Assembly: GCA_014859655.1 (NCBI GenBank)
Contig: JACUTT010000010.1
Span: 1 to 54,876 of the forward strand
DNA from: Campylobacterales bacterium
GTDB taxonomy: Bacteria; Campylobacterota; Campylobacteria; Campylobacterales; Sulfurimonadaceae
DNA: 54,876 bases
Direction of reading: 5' to 3'
Translations under genes and position numbers: made by a program
Notes under the pieces: generated by a model
Told to the model about the DNA's origin: nothing
Seen by the model: the letters and a program-made list of their open reading frames with translations, nothing else
Database searches by the model: none
Shown: positions 9,568 through 19,700 of the stretch, in pieces
How positions within the stretch are numbered: the first letter of the stretch is position 1
Layout: each line of letters begins with the position of its first letter

Positions 9568-10743
9568 CTATTTTTTCCTCAACTTCGCCTGCTCGAGTTC
9601 CCAATACTCCATATCGAAGATATCCTTAGGGCTTAGACTCTTCCACCCGCCGAGATTTTGCGCCAGTGTCATCGCATGGATGGTATGGGAGACGATATCA
9701 AAGATGATATCCGTCTCTTTTTCATCTTTTCCGAAAGTCACAAACCCCACTCCTTTGATGATGGCATAGCGCGGCGCGGGGTCGAGCATTATCTCCTCTT
9801 TGGCATGGGCTTTGAAATAGTTTTTGTAACGTTCGACAAAGGCATCCAGACCCTCTTTGATGTTCTCCTCTATGATCGCAGGAAAGGGCTTGGTGCGGAT
9901 GACATGCTCAGGCGTCAAAGGGCCATTTTTAAAGATAGTGTCGAGATTGTCAAGTTTTGAGAAGGTTGAAGCCTCTACGCTTGAACCAAAACGCATCACG
10001 ATCTCACTGCCGCGAAGTTTTTCCACCTCGCGTTTCAGCTCCTCTGTGAACGATTCATCCAGCAGGCAAAAACTTTTTGAAAAACTCAGCACCTGCTTCG
10101 AATTTTGTTTGAGGTACTCTTCTGCTTTCGAGACAAGAGCAATCATCTTCTCATAAGATTTTTTCGCATCATCATCAAAGGTAAAAACGCCGTGGTTAAG
10201 CAGGATGATCCCCTCCAGGGATGACCAGTCAATGCCTTTTGTCTGCTCATAGATCGCCTTGGCCAGAACGAATCCCGGCATGACATAGTCTATCAAGAGC
10301 ATCTGCGGACCATAAAGCTCCTGCAAACGCCTTTTTCCCTCGGGCGTATTGGAGATCGTCACCACGGCGTCCGCATGAGTATGGTCAACAAACGTAAAGG
10401 GGATGATGGCGTGCAGGATCGCCTCTATGGAGGGGTTTGGAGATCTTTTGTCTTTGAGCGCCTCTCTTTGGCGCGCCACCATTTCCGTGTCGCTGAGATG
10501 CTCCAGCCCTGCCATCTCTTGCAGCACCTTCAGGTCAACTGCAGGAAAGCCCGCCTCTTCTATCGTGTCAAGGTTCCAACCGCTGCCTTTGACATAGAGA
10601 TAACCGCCTGTCTTGAGCGAGGTATTTCCGCCGCCGTGCAGTACCAGGTCCATATCCTGACCCAAAAGCCGGGAGGTGTAGACCCGCATCTCAAGGTCTG
10701 TTGTGTGCTTTTTTGCCTCTGTCTCATCAAATCTCGATTGCAT
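9568..10743 (-). CDS. Stand-alone class II aldolase domain (RhaD/YuxG type)
   Basis: A 391-residue class II aldolase/adducin-family protein. VLHGGGNTSLK opens the domain; DHTHADAVV supplies two zinc-binding histidines and LLNHGVFTF a third. The sequence matches the aldolase half of the bifunctional aldolase / short-chain dehydrogenases of the rhamnulose-phosphate type, and it ends at FDMEYWELEQAKL, the point where the dehydrogenase half normally starts. So this is a single-domain version. Substrate is unknown; a phosphorylated ketose is likely. It lies between ppsA and the HugZ-like gene on the same strand, close to lsrK on the other. Confidence 0.82.
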   Translation of the reverse strand: MQSRFDETEAKKHTTDLEMRVYTSRLLGQDMDLVLHGGGNTSLKTGGYLYVKGSGWNLDTIEEAGFPAVDLKVLQEMAGLEHLSDTEMVARQREALKDKRSPNPSIEAILHAIIPFTFVDHTHADAVVTISNTPEGKRRLQELYGPQMLLIDYVMPGFVLAKAIYEQTKGIDWSSLEGIILLNHGVFTFDDDAKKSYEKMIALVSKAEEYLKQNSKQVLSFSKSFCLLDESFTEELKREVEKLRGSEIVMRFGSSVEASTFSKLDNLDTIFKNGPLTPEHVIRTKPFPAIIEENIKEGLDAFVERYKNYFKAHAKEEIMLDPAPRYAIIKGVGFVTFGKDEKETDIIFDIVSHTIHAMTLAQNLGGWKSLSPKDIFDMEYWELEQAKLRKK

Positions 10744-10787
10744 ACTGTAATTTCCTCTTCTATTTGGGAAATGGTAGCATAAGTTTC

Positions 10788-13193
10788 TTATTTCGCTTTG
10801 CCCTCGAGCTCTTTTTCTATCTCAAGTATGACTTGGGTCATCTTCATCAGCGAATCAGGGTTCAAAGAGATCGAGTCAATTTTATTTTCGACCAAAAATC
10901 GGGTGATCTCAGGATAGTCGGAGGGGGCTTGGCCGCAGATGCCGATATATTTGCCCTCTTTTTTACAAGCCTCTATCGCCATTTTCAGCATCCTTCTCAC
11001 CGCCTCATCCCGTTCATCGAAGATATGCGAGACAAGAGTGCTGCCTCTGTCCACGCCCAAAACCAGCTGTGTCAGGTCGTTCGAGCCGATACTGTAGCCG
11101 TCAAAGATCTTCAAAAACTCATCGGCCAGGATAACATTTGAGGGGATCTCACACATCGCGTATACCTCCAGTCCATTAACTCCCTGCACCAGAGCGTTTT
11201 CGTTAAGGATCTCTATCGCCTCTCTTCCCTCTTGGGGCGTACGGACAAAGGGAAACATGATCTTCACATTGTCAAGCCCCATCTCCTCTCGGATGATTTT
11301 CAAGGCCTCGCACTCCCAGCCAAAGGCCTCTTTGTAGCGCTCGCTGTTATAGCGGCTGGCTCCTCTGAACCCTATCATCGGGTTCTCCTCATCTTGCTCA
11401 AAGGCAGCTCCGCCGAGCATATGTTTGTACTCATTACTTTTGAAATCGCTGGTCCGTACGATAACGGGCTTGGGATAAAAGGCCGCGGCAATGGTTCCTA
11501 TGCCTTCGCAGAGTTTGGAGATAAAAAAATCTTTGGAGTCTTTGTAGGCTCTAAAAAGTGCTCTGATCGTCTCTTCCTCTTCGACCTTCTGTGACTTTTG
11601 CAGGGCAACAAGGGCCATGGGATGCGCTTTGACGGAATGGTTAATGATGAACTCCATCCGCGCCAGTCCTACCCCCTCATTGGGAAGCCTCGCCAAAGAG
11701 AAAGCCTGCTCGGGATCGCCGACATTCATGAAGAGCTTTGTTTTAGGCTTTTCTATTCCTTTAAGATCGATCTCGTCTACCTCAAAAGGGACCTCCCCCT
11801 CATAGGCTCTCCCCTCCTCGCCTTCGCAGCAAGAAACCGTCACCTCCATACCGTCGTTCAAAACCTCCGTAGCATTTGCGCAGCCGACAATCGCAGGAAT
11901 GCCTATCTCTCTGGCCACGATAGCTGCATGACAGGTGCGCCCACCTCTGTTTGTCACCAGGGCGGAAGAGATCTTCATAATCGGCTCCCAGTCCGGGTCT
12001 GTGATGTCGGCAACGAGTATATCGCCCTTGTTAAAAAGGTGGAACTCTTCCATCGATCTTATCTGTTTCACCTTTCCAAAGCCTACCTTATCACCGACGG
12101 CTTTTCCGCTGACAAGAACCTTCTTCTCCTCCTTGGGCAGCAGCCTGTAGCTTGTGCGAAACTCATGAGACTTTTGGCTCTGCACGGTCTCGGGACGCGC
12201 CTGGACGATGAAGAGTTTGTGAGAATCTCCATCCTTGGCCCACTCGACATCCATCGCCCGGTAGGTGCCTGCTTTTTTGGAGTAGTGCTCCTCTATCGTG
12301 ATCGCATACTCAGCCAGTTTTATGATCTCGCTGTCGCTCAAAGAGAAACTGTTCAACTCCTCTTCACTTGTCGGCACATTGCGAAGGTCGCTCTCGTCGT
12401 AGATGAGTTTTAGTGTTTTGTCACCGAGCTGGCGTTTTAGAATGGTCTGTTTTCCCTCTTTGAGGGTGGGTTTGAAGACCTGAAACTCATCGGGGTTTAC
12501 CTTTCCGCCGACGATATTCTCTCCCAGTCCCCAGATGGAGTTGATCAGGATTACCCGGTCTGAGCCCGACTCGGTGTCGAGGGTAAACATGATCCCGCTC
12601 GAGGCCTTGTCACTTCGCACCATCTTTTGCACACCCACTGAGAGCGCCACCTTGAAATGATCATACCCCCTGCTGCTTCGATACGAGATCGCCCGGTCAT
12701 TGAACAAGGAGGCGAAGCAGCCAATGACACTCTGCGTGAGTCTTTTTATACCGGAAACATTGAGATAGGAGCTCTGCTGGCCCGCGAAACTGGCATCCGG
12801 AAGGTCTTCGGCCGTTGCCGATGAGCGTATCGCGACATCGGCAACGTCTGCTCCATACTCGCTTGAGAGCTGTTCATAAGCCCTGCCTATCTCTTCTTGA
12901 AGATCAGGCGGAAGTGAGGCATTCTCAATCAGGTCGCGTATCTTTTTTCCCGCGCTGCTCAGCGCCTGAACATCATTGGTATCCAGATCTTCAAGCAAAG
13001 AGCCAATCTCAGCATCAAGATTGTTGTGACGGAGGGTATATCGGTATGCCTCGGCTGTAACTGCAAATCCGTTGGGCACCTCCACTCCCAGAGGCGTCAG
13101 ATAGCGGTACATCTCTGCCAAAGAGGCATTTTTTCCGCCGACACTGCTGACATCCGAGAGTGAAAGTTCATTAAAAAATTTAACATAGCGCAT
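10788..13193 (-). CDS. ppsA: Phosphoenolpyruvate synthase
   Basis: An 801-residue enzyme that makes PEP from pyruvate with ATP, the entry to gluconeogenesis in autotrophs using the reductive TCA cycle. The N-terminal ATP-binding domain has VGGKNASLAEM and IRSSATAEDLPDASFAGQQ; the phosphohistidine swivel domain has GGRTCHAAIVAREIGIPA; the C-terminal TIM barrel has FGSN-type GSNDLTQL and GICGQAPSD. ATG 13193 is chosen because GGAGGG (13199-13204) lies 5 bases before it; two codons upstream starts fit less well. fba at 24814 supplies the later gluconeogenic step. Confidence 0.95.
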   Translation of the reverse strand: MRYVKFFNELSLSDVSSVGGKNASLAEMYRYLTPLGVEVPNGFAVTAEAYRYTLRHNNLDAEIGSLLEDLDTNDVQALSSAGKKIRDLIENASLPPDLQEEIGRAYEQLSSEYGADVADVAIRSSATAEDLPDASFAGQQSSYLNVSGIKRLTQSVIGCFASLFNDRAISYRSSRGYDHFKVALSVGVQKMVRSDKASSGIMFTLDTESGSDRVILINSIWGLGENIVGGKVNPDEFQVFKPTLKEGKQTILKRQLGDKTLKLIYDESDLRNVPTSEEELNSFSLSDSEIIKLAEYAITIEEHYSKKAGTYRAMDVEWAKDGDSHKLFIVQARPETVQSQKSHEFRTSYRLLPKEEKKVLVSGKAVGDKVGFGKVKQIRSMEEFHLFNKGDILVADITDPDWEPIMKISSALVTNRGGRTCHAAIVAREIGIPAIVGCANATEVLNDGMEVTVSCCEGEEGRAYEGEVPFEVDEIDLKGIEKPKTKLFMNVGDPEQAFSLARLPNEGVGLARMEFIINHSVKAHPMALVALQKSQKVEEEETIRALFRAYKDSKDFFISKLCEGIGTIAAAFYPKPVIVRTSDFKSNEYKHMLGGAAFEQDEENPMIGFRGASRYNSERYKEAFGWECEALKIIREEMGLDNVKIMFPFVRTPQEGREAIEILNENALVQGVNGLEVYAMCEIPSNVILADEFLKIFDGYSIGSNDLTQLVLGVDRGSTLVSHIFDERDEAVRRMLKMAIEACKKEGKYIGICGQAPSDYPEITRFLVENKIDSISLNPDSLMKMTQVILEIEKELEGKAK

Positions 13194-13258
13194 CATTTCC
13201 CTCCAATTTTTGTGCCTGTAGTATAACACTTTAAGAGCTTCTAGTGTACACTCACAAA

Positions 13259-13579
13259 ATGGAAAATATTATATTTTTAAGCTTTTCACTTTTATTTTTA
13301 ATCCTGGTCTCAGTCCATGTTTATATAACAAATGCTTTTTTTAGACGCTTGCAGGAGAATCATTCAGAAGTGTGGGAGAGTCTAGGACAGCCCCGATGGA
13401 AGATCCATTTCGGTGATGAGAGTTTTCAGCAGGCGATGAAATACATCCGTCAAAAGAAGTTTACTGATCTGAACGATCCGGTGCTGGAGGGGTATTTTAA
13501 GAGGATAAAACGCGTCGAGTATGCGGCTTTGGCCTTTGCTGTAGCAATCATAGCCATCACCCTGGCCGATGTCTCTTAG
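13259..13579 (+). CDS. Small two-helix membrane protein, UspB-like topology
   Basis: A 106-residue protein of unknown function. An N-terminal transmembrane segment (residues 3-22) is followed by a polar loop with WKIHFGDESFQQAMKYI and a second transmembrane segment at 85-103. The arrangement and the central KYI...F.DL.D pattern recall E. coli UspB, but identity is too low to name it. ATG 13259 has no clear ribosome site; GTG 13244 in frame is an alternative. It lies alone between ppsA (divergent) and the end of the molybdoenzyme operon (convergent, 4-base overlap). Confidence 0.6.
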   Translation: MENIIFLSFSLLFLILVSVHVYITNAFFRRLQENHSEVWESLGQPRWKIHFGDESFQQAMKYIRQKKFTDLNDPVLEGYFKRIKRVEYAALAFAVAIIAITLADVS

Positions 13580-14076
13580 AAGAGAACCGGTTCGAGATCT
13601 TCTTTAGGGTCAAACTCCTCAAAATCGGCCACAATGCGGTCAAACATCTTTTTTGTCTTCTCTGCTTTGAGCGTGTAGCCCTCAAAGATATACTTCGAGG
13701 CCGGAAAACTTTCACCAAGCTCCTGATAGATCGACAAACGCCCGTTGATATGTTTTGAAAACTCTGCAAACGCGGTGCGCAAAAACTCTTTTGTCGTCGT
13801 GTGGCGCATCAGCGACTTGATCATACGCTTTCGCTCTTTGATCGGAAGGGACTCGTCGATCGCTTCGGCCACACGCTTGATGTCAAGACGCGAGAGGTAA
13901 ACACCGGCATGCGCAGGTCCGAGCAGCTTGTCTGCGAGTTCATCTACAAAAGCCGGTGCCTCTTCTTCTCCCTGTTCTTCAGCATCAATCTGTTTTTGCT
14001 CTTCATTGATACAGCGTTCCGTGACAAACTTGTCAAATTCTGCTTTCAAATCGTCCAGGTTGTTAAAATCTTTCAT
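13576..14076 (-). CDS. Unknown soluble protein, last gene of molybdoenzyme operon
   Basis: A 166-residue protein I do not recognise. It has an acidic Glu-rich stretch near residues 30-45, is predicted all-helical, has no signal peptide or membrane segment and no cysteine cluster (a single Cys near 22). Its start overlaps the AroE-like gene by 14 bases, so it is translated with the operon. Position suggests a role in assembly of the molybdoenzyme, but nothing in the sequence proves that. Confidence 0.6.
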   Translation of the reverse strand: MKDFNNLDDLKAEFDKFVTERCINEEQKQIDAEEQGEEEAPAFVDELADKLLGPAHAGVYLSRLDIKRVAEAIDESLPIKERKRMIKSLMRHTTTKEFLRTAFAEFSKHINGRLSIYQELGESFPASKYIFEGYTLKAEKTKKMFDRIVADFEEFDPKEDLEPVLF

Positions 14077-14872
14077 TATTGCTTCCTTTTATCCAGATAG
14101 TGTAATACACGCGTGCAAGCACCTTTGCGTACTGCTCGTTGTTTATGAAATTTGCCCCATATGCTACCGCATACTCGCCTAAGCTGCTCTCGCTTTTGAG
14201 GTCTATCAACAGCGCCTCTTTTTGAATGTTTATCAGCTTCGGCGCACTTGGAGTGGCATTGAAAAACGCATCAAAAGAGGAGAGGTCAATTGCTTCGCCT
14301 TCAGCAGCCCGGTCGATGTCCACATCTATCCCCTCGAAAGAAGCGCCAAAATCCTGAACAAGCTTCAGGCAGGACTCGACTCTGTCATTAAAAAAGACCA
14401 GCTCTTTCACACCGCTCTCTTTTAGGTGCAGAACAAGAGATCTTGCTACTTTTCCGGAACCGAGAACGGCAAGCCTCTGCGCGCCATGCTCTTTTAGAAC
14501 TTCGGCCACCGCACGTCCTGTTGCGACCTCGCCGTAGAGCTCTTTATTTTTGACAATGATCGTATCGCAAAAACCGCAGGTCTCTACCTCGTCGCTCTTG
14601 TATCCTAACTGTTCAAGCACGCCTTCAACATACTCGGCTCCCAGCGCAACGCCATTTAGTTTTGCTTCTTTGAGCGAGTTGATGGTGAAGTAGATATCAT
14701 CGGGTCGGATGTTCATTGGAATACACATCGCGTTGTCGCCCTCTTCTTTGAAGCGGCGGTTCAGCGCTGCACTGAAACGGTTCTGCTGGGCATACTCAGC
14801 CAGGAAGCCAAAGAGAAGCGACTGGGTGTCGATCTCGTTGGCGTCATTCATCGGTGCGTTAAAACTGCTCAT
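14063..14872 (-). CDS. Shikimate-dehydrogenase-like (AroE-fold) accessory protein
   Basis: A 269-residue protein with the two-domain AroE layout. The nucleotide-binding loop reads LAVLGSGKVARSLVLHLKESG near residue 130, followed by FFNDR and FFNATPSA, all AroE-like. The N-terminal substrate site is altered: where AroE has NVTxPxK, this protein has CIPMNIRPDD, so the catalytic Lys is missing and shikimate reduction is unlikely. It is embedded between the ferredoxin and unknown genes of a molybdoenzyme operon, suggesting a recruited role such as a maturation or pterin/nucleotide-binding factor (inference). ATG 14872 starts one base after the ferredoxin stop. Confidence 0.72.
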   Translation of the reverse strand: MSSFNAPMNDANEIDTQSLLFGFLAEYAQQNRFSAALNRRFKEEGDNAMCIPMNIRPDDIYFTINSLKEAKLNGVALGAEYVEGVLEQLGYKSDEVETCGFCDTIIVKNKELYGEVATGRAVAEVLKEHGAQRLAVLGSGKVARSLVLHLKESGVKELVFFNDRVESCLKLVQDFGASFEGIDVDIDRAAEGEAIDLSSFDAFFNATPSAPKLINIQKEALLIDLKSESSLGEYAVAYGANFINNEQYAKVLARVYYTIWIKGSNNERF

Positions 14873-14873
14873 T

Positions 14874-15968
14874 CTATTCAATCCCCCATAATTCTTTGGC
14901 TTCTTCTTCTTCAAGACGGCAGCGGTAACAGGTCACTTCTCCGCCGCGGTAGGTGAAGTAGTTGTCGCACTCGTGGCAACGGCGGATGGTGAATTTTATC
15001 AGCTGCTTCACTTCCGGTTCAAAAAACTGTTTCAGATCAAAGGTCCCAGCCAGCGTGATCGAACCCGGTTCGCAGACATCATGGCACAGATGGCACTTGA
15101 CGCATAAAAAGGGATCAAAGTCGATCTTGGAGTTTTTCATATCCGAAGTAAGCGCTGCTGTCGGGCAGATGCGGTAGCACATCTGACACGCCGTGCAGCT
15201 CTGCTCGTCGAGCTTCTTCATACTGGTAAAGGAGAGCTCTGAGGCATTTATCACATGGTACTGCGACGGCTTGGGTGCGCGTTTTAGTGCCGTAAAAAAG
15301 ATCTTCCGTCTATCCGGTACGCTCTTTTCTTTCAGTCGCGCAATGTCTTTGGTAAAGACCTCATGACGCAGCTCTTCATCGAACTCGACCTCGACCCGGC
15401 GCTCAAAGTCGTGCTTCGCCCTGGCAGCATTTTTAAGGTTGATGTACCTGAAAAACCCGCGTCTGTCATCATTTGCTTCGAGGCTTTGAGGCTCATACCT
15501 TAAGGCTTCGATCTCAACACGCTTAGGCGACTCTATCGCTTCTAGGATAAAGTTTGCCTCTTCGATATTAGCATCGATCTTCGGCTTGAGTTTCCCTGCA
15601 ATCTCGCAGCCCTCACAGTGTCCGATATCACAGACTATCTTCTCTTTTAAAAGTGCCAGCGAGGTCAGATGTTCTACCGACAAGGCAGCGATACACGGTA
15701 CATTCTTCTTGCACGAAAGCAGGCTCTCATCGCTTTGGACAAAATCAAAAAAGAAATTTGTCGGATTGAAGTCATCCAGCGAAAAAGCCTCCGTAGGGCA
15801 AACAGAAACACAGCCGCCACAGCCCACACACTGGGACATATTAAAGGCAGGCAGATGGTTTTCGATGGTGACAATATCTACCGGACAGACATCAACGCAG
15901 TGGGTACACTCGGATGACTTGCCAAGGGCGCGTACACACCGGGTAGGATCTAAAGTTAAACCCGCCAT
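14874..15968 (-). CDS. Ferredoxin-domain protein with four iron-sulfur motifs
   Basis: A 364-residue cytoplasmic Fe-S protein. Two 4Fe-4S motifs lie near the N-terminus (CTHCVDVCPVD, CVGCGGCVSVCP), a central region has further cysteines (CDIGHCEGC), two more clusters follow (CTACQMCYRICP, CVKCHLCHDVC) and the C-terminus has a zinc-ribbon-like CHEC...CYRC pair. No signal peptide. Such multi-cluster proteins accompany Tat-exported molybdoenzymes as assembly or electron-supply factors. It sits 8 bases after the TorD-type chaperone gene. Confidence 0.78.
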   Translation of the reverse strand: MAGLTLDPTRCVRALGKSSECTHCVDVCPVDIVTIENHLPAFNMSQCVGCGGCVSVCPTEAFSLDDFNPTNFFFDFVQSDESLLSCKKNVPCIAALSVEHLTSLALLKEKIVCDIGHCEGCEIAGKLKPKIDANIEEANFILEAIESPKRVEIEALRYEPQSLEANDDRRGFFRYINLKNAARAKHDFERRVEVEFDEELRHEVFTKDIARLKEKSVPDRRKIFFTALKRAPKPSQYHVINASELSFTSMKKLDEQSCTACQMCYRICPTAALTSDMKNSKIDFDPFLCVKCHLCHDVCEPGSITLAGTFDLKQFFEPEVKQLIKFTIRRCHECDNYFTYRGGEVTCYRCRLEEEEAKELWGIE

Positions 15969-15976
15969 GGCGTTTT

Positions 15977-16594
15977 CTACGCTGCCTTACTAGAAGACAG
16001 GTACTCATTATCCGCAAGAATAAACTCCAGGGCCATCTCCGCTGCATCATAATAGATAGGGGTGCGCGCCTCGTACTTGACATTGATCAAGTACATCGGT
16101 GCCCATGCCAAAAGATGCTTGTTCAGAAATGTCTTTTGTGCAAATTGCAGATGCTCTACAGCCTCTTTGTCTCCTGCGTTTTCTGCGGCGATTTCGGCTT
16201 CAATGAGATAGTGCATAAACTCCAGTTCAATACCGATATGATCCGCAGAAATAGCTCTGGCCTTGCCAAAGTCGACAAGGTAATCAAACTCATGGTACAT
16301 CGTCGTCACCGGGTTAGCTCCGCCTGTTTCTATCATCTGATCTTCGCGGGTATAAAATGTCTCGTAAGGAACAAGATGTAGCAAAGAGATATTGGCAAAG
16401 TCGACATTCAAATGCTCATCAAGAAGGGTTTTATTGTCTTCTGTTTCAAGAACTTTCCACTCCTTTAGGCTTGGAAAAAGCTCTCTGACAGCCTGATCGT
16501 TCAAGATCATATTCAAGATCTCATCATCAAGCTCTTGAAGCAAAATACGAGATAAAAGTGCATAAATATTACTACGTGCCTGTGTTTGTTCCAT
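15977..16594 (-). CDS. TorD/DmsD-family molybdoenzyme chaperone
   Basis: A 205-residue all-helical protein of the TorD family (redox-enzyme maturation proteins), which bind the Tat signal of a molybdoenzyme and hold it until cofactor is inserted. Typical features are RSNIYALLSRILLQELD at the N-terminus, LVPYETFYTRED, and HIGIELEFMHYLIEAE (the E-x3-M-x2-L pattern of this family). Placed directly after the large catalytic subunit, whose Tat leader is the expected client. A hairpin at 16702-16725 lies in the gap between them. Confidence 0.85.
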   Translation of the reverse strand: MEQTQARSNIYALLSRILLQELDDEILNMILNDQAVRELFPSLKEWKVLETEDNKTLLDEHLNVDFANISLLHLVPYETFYTREDQMIETGGANPVTTMYHEFDYLVDFGKARAISADHIGIELEFMHYLIEAEIAAENAGDKEAVEHLQFAQKTFLNKHLLAWAPMYLINVKYEARTPIYYDAAEMALEFILADNEYLSSSKAA

Positions 16595-16701
16595 AAAATA
16601 TTCCCTCTGAATAATTGTAAAAACTATCGCAAATTATTATCTGCGATTATAGTAAAAACAGCTTAATGTGGCGTTAGTTTGAGAAGATAACCAAAGAAGG
16701 T

Positions 16702-16725
16702 AAAGAGGAAGAAATCTCCCTCTTT
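16702..16725 (-). terminator. Hairpin between catalytic subunit and chaperone genes
   Basis: On the minus strand two 10-base arms (AAAGAGGGAG / CTTCCTCTTT, one G-U pair) flank a 4-base loop 26 bases after the catalytic subunit's stop. No strong U-tract follows, so it more likely lowers read-through or protects upstream mRNA than ends transcription fully, giving more enzyme than chaperone. Confidence 0.55.
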
Positions 16726-16750
16726 TTGATATAAATAACTCCGAAGGGTG

Positions 16751-19700
16751 TTATTTTATTTTTACTCTGTAGGCAGTCTCTGAAAGAGGCACCCATGGGC
16801 GTTTGATGAACTGAGGTCGACGCCATTTATTCGTTGCATTAAGAGGTCGCGTAAGCTCATCTCTCCATGCTCTGTAGACGCCAAGGTTGTTCTCATAGTT
16901 GACAGAGATGTCACCGATCTTGTCACCCGGCTGGGCTTTGGACAGGATAACTTTTTGGTGCCAGCAGTGCATGCCCGAAATAGGATCCGGGTGCGGCGCT
17001 GCCACAGCATTTTGCCATGAACCTGAAAGACCATCCCACCAGATGTTATCAGAGTCTTTGTTGTAGTCTGCAAAACGCTCAGATTTGAAAGGAACGATTC
17101 CCTGGGTATATTTAAGTCTACCCTCTTTACCGTCCATCTGAAGCTCAGCAGTCGGTACGCCGAAACCGTTGATACCCGTTGTGCCTGAATAATCTTCGAT
17201 CTTGATCTGCGCGCCTTCAGCCCCTGCATTCAGAGGTGATTCTGCCATAAATGCCGGATCGTTCATATTGCGAGCCGCCACACTTGGAGCCACCTTCCCG
17301 TCACTGACACCGTTAGGAATAGTAACGGAGTTGACAAGTTTCCAACGGCCGCCGTGGTGTGAACAGGCCAGTGTACCCGGAAGTACACCCTCCGTCGGTA
17401 CTGCCATAGCAACAAAATAACCTGAACTCAGGCCTGAAAGCGAATCCACAATCTCTACACGAATAGCATCACCGCGTTTGAAACCTTGACGAGCAGCATC
17501 CCCGGTCGAGATCCAGATCGGATCGTGATTTTGCGAGATCTCCATCAGGTGCTTGGAGTTGGCCGAACGCGTATGGATATTGTACGGCAGACGGAAGACC
17601 GTATTGAGTGCGTACGAGTTCTCCTCCGTCATATACATATGATTGACATGAGAGACGATCTCCGGCATGTTCTTCTTCTCTTCCTCATCACGAGGATAGA
17701 AAGGAATCGCATACTCAGGCCATTTCCACTCATCAGAGGCAAACCACTCAGAGAAGAAGTCAAGCTTCTTGTCCATCGTAGCAAAACCTTCCATCTTTTT
17801 ACCGTCGATCTCAATACCGATCGGCTGTTTGCCGTTGGGGTATTTCCATGCATCGCCGTGGGCATCAACACTCATTACGCCGGTGCGCTTGTCTGTGTGG
17901 ACATGCGATTTGTCATATTTATGCCCGTGAACTGTTAAGCTGTTGGCATCCTCTTTGAGTTCGCGCTCTTGCGGAGAGTAGATGTGGTTCTCTTCCATCC
18001 ATGCGCCATGATCTCTCATGTAATCATAGACGGGGAACTCAGAACCTTTATATTTCGGATCCTGAGTTGCTGTACGCTTGAGGTTTGGAAGGTTATCTCC
18101 AAATGCCGCATCATACCATTCAGCAATCGTTACCGGTTTGCCTGGATGGCGTTTTGACTCCCACATAGACTTGATGGTCTTAGTCTTAGAGGCGTCAAGA
18201 TAGAGCTCACCTTTTGGATCGATGTAGTTAACACACATATCGAACCAGAACTCATTCTCTTCCCATACTTCGCCAAGGCCTGCTTTGATGTGCGCCTCAA
18301 GTGTAGCACGGTTAGGATTGTTCGGCTTCCAGCCCGCTTTTTCAAGCGCAACACGCATAACCGGCTGACGGAAAGAGGTCCATCGTGCCGGCATAGTCGC
18401 TTCGGAGTGCTGATCGTGACGCTCTCCCGCAAGTCCGACAGGAAGAACATAGTCAACATACCAGTTAGTCTCAGACCAGACAGGAGAGAGGTTGAAGGTA
18501 AGCTCCATCTTACTCTCGTCTTTAAGCACTTCCAGCCAGCGGAAACCGTCCGGATTGATCCAGACCGGGTTGTACATACGCGGAATCCAGACAGCAAGCT
18601 TGGTAGGAACATTAAGCCCCTTGTTGATCCACTTTTGCTGCCACTGCGTATCACTTAGCAGGTGCGGCAGAAGGTAAGACATCTCGTAGGTCGAAAGAGG
18701 CCATTCAGGAGGCCATGTAAGCTCATTCCAGACATCAACTTTAGGCACCGCAGAACCGCGTGAACCTTGACCGACCGTCGCAGAACCGCCCTTGCCGCCG
18801 ACAGAGATAACGTGCCAGTAGTGGAAGAATGTACCGCCCTTAGGACCGATAGCGCCACGAAGACCGAGTGCGAGATAACCCGTACGTCCCGAAACCCAAC
18901 CACCGCGGTTACCCGCAGCTGCTGCGCGCCAGAAGTAAGACGAGATAGACTCGCCTGCCCAGATAAACATCTCATACAATTTTTCAAGCTTATAAGCCGG
19001 AACATGAGACTCTTTTACCGCATACTCAAGAGTGTAGGGAGCATAAAGCTCTTTCAACATCTCCATATAGGCATTAAAGTCATTCTTTTTTGGAAGTTCT
19101 GCGATGTAACCTTTTTCTACCATAAACTTCAGGTAGTCTTTGTTGTCCATCATCACTTCCCAGTTAAACCACTTCTTCACAAAGGCAGTATTGACCTGGC
19201 CTTCTTGAAGCATTCGCTGAACGAGATAGAGGTAGATAGTCGGTTCAGTACCCGGCCAGGCTGCAATCCAAAGGTCTGCCATACCGGCAGAGTTGGACAG
19301 ACGCGGATCCATAACAACCATCTTTGCGCCTTTTTTACGGGCATCAGCAATGTGACCTGCTGCTTGTTGGAAGTAGTGGCCCGCATCGGCTGCGTGAGAC
19401 GAGTTAAGGAAAACAAGTTTCGCATTCGCCCAGTCCGGAGAGGTGCGGTCATCATTTGCCCACTGGATAGTCGGTGTTCGACCGCCCGATGAACAGATAT
19501 TGGTGTGCGAGTTGAAGGCGTCTGTGCCCAGTGTCTGCCACACCTGACCTGTAAAGCCGTTCTCATTTGGACGGCCGACGTGGAACATAACAGACTTTTT
19601 GGAAAGCTCATCGCCTTTTCGAAGCGTGTCGCCCATCTTCTTGCCGATGGCCGTCATCGCGTCATCCCATGTTACACGTACCCATTTGCCGTCACCGCGC

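Noticed and set aside
13244-13258. GTG start for the small membrane protein
   Set aside because: No ribosome site and it adds residues before the natural N-terminal helix; ATG 13259 kept with caution.
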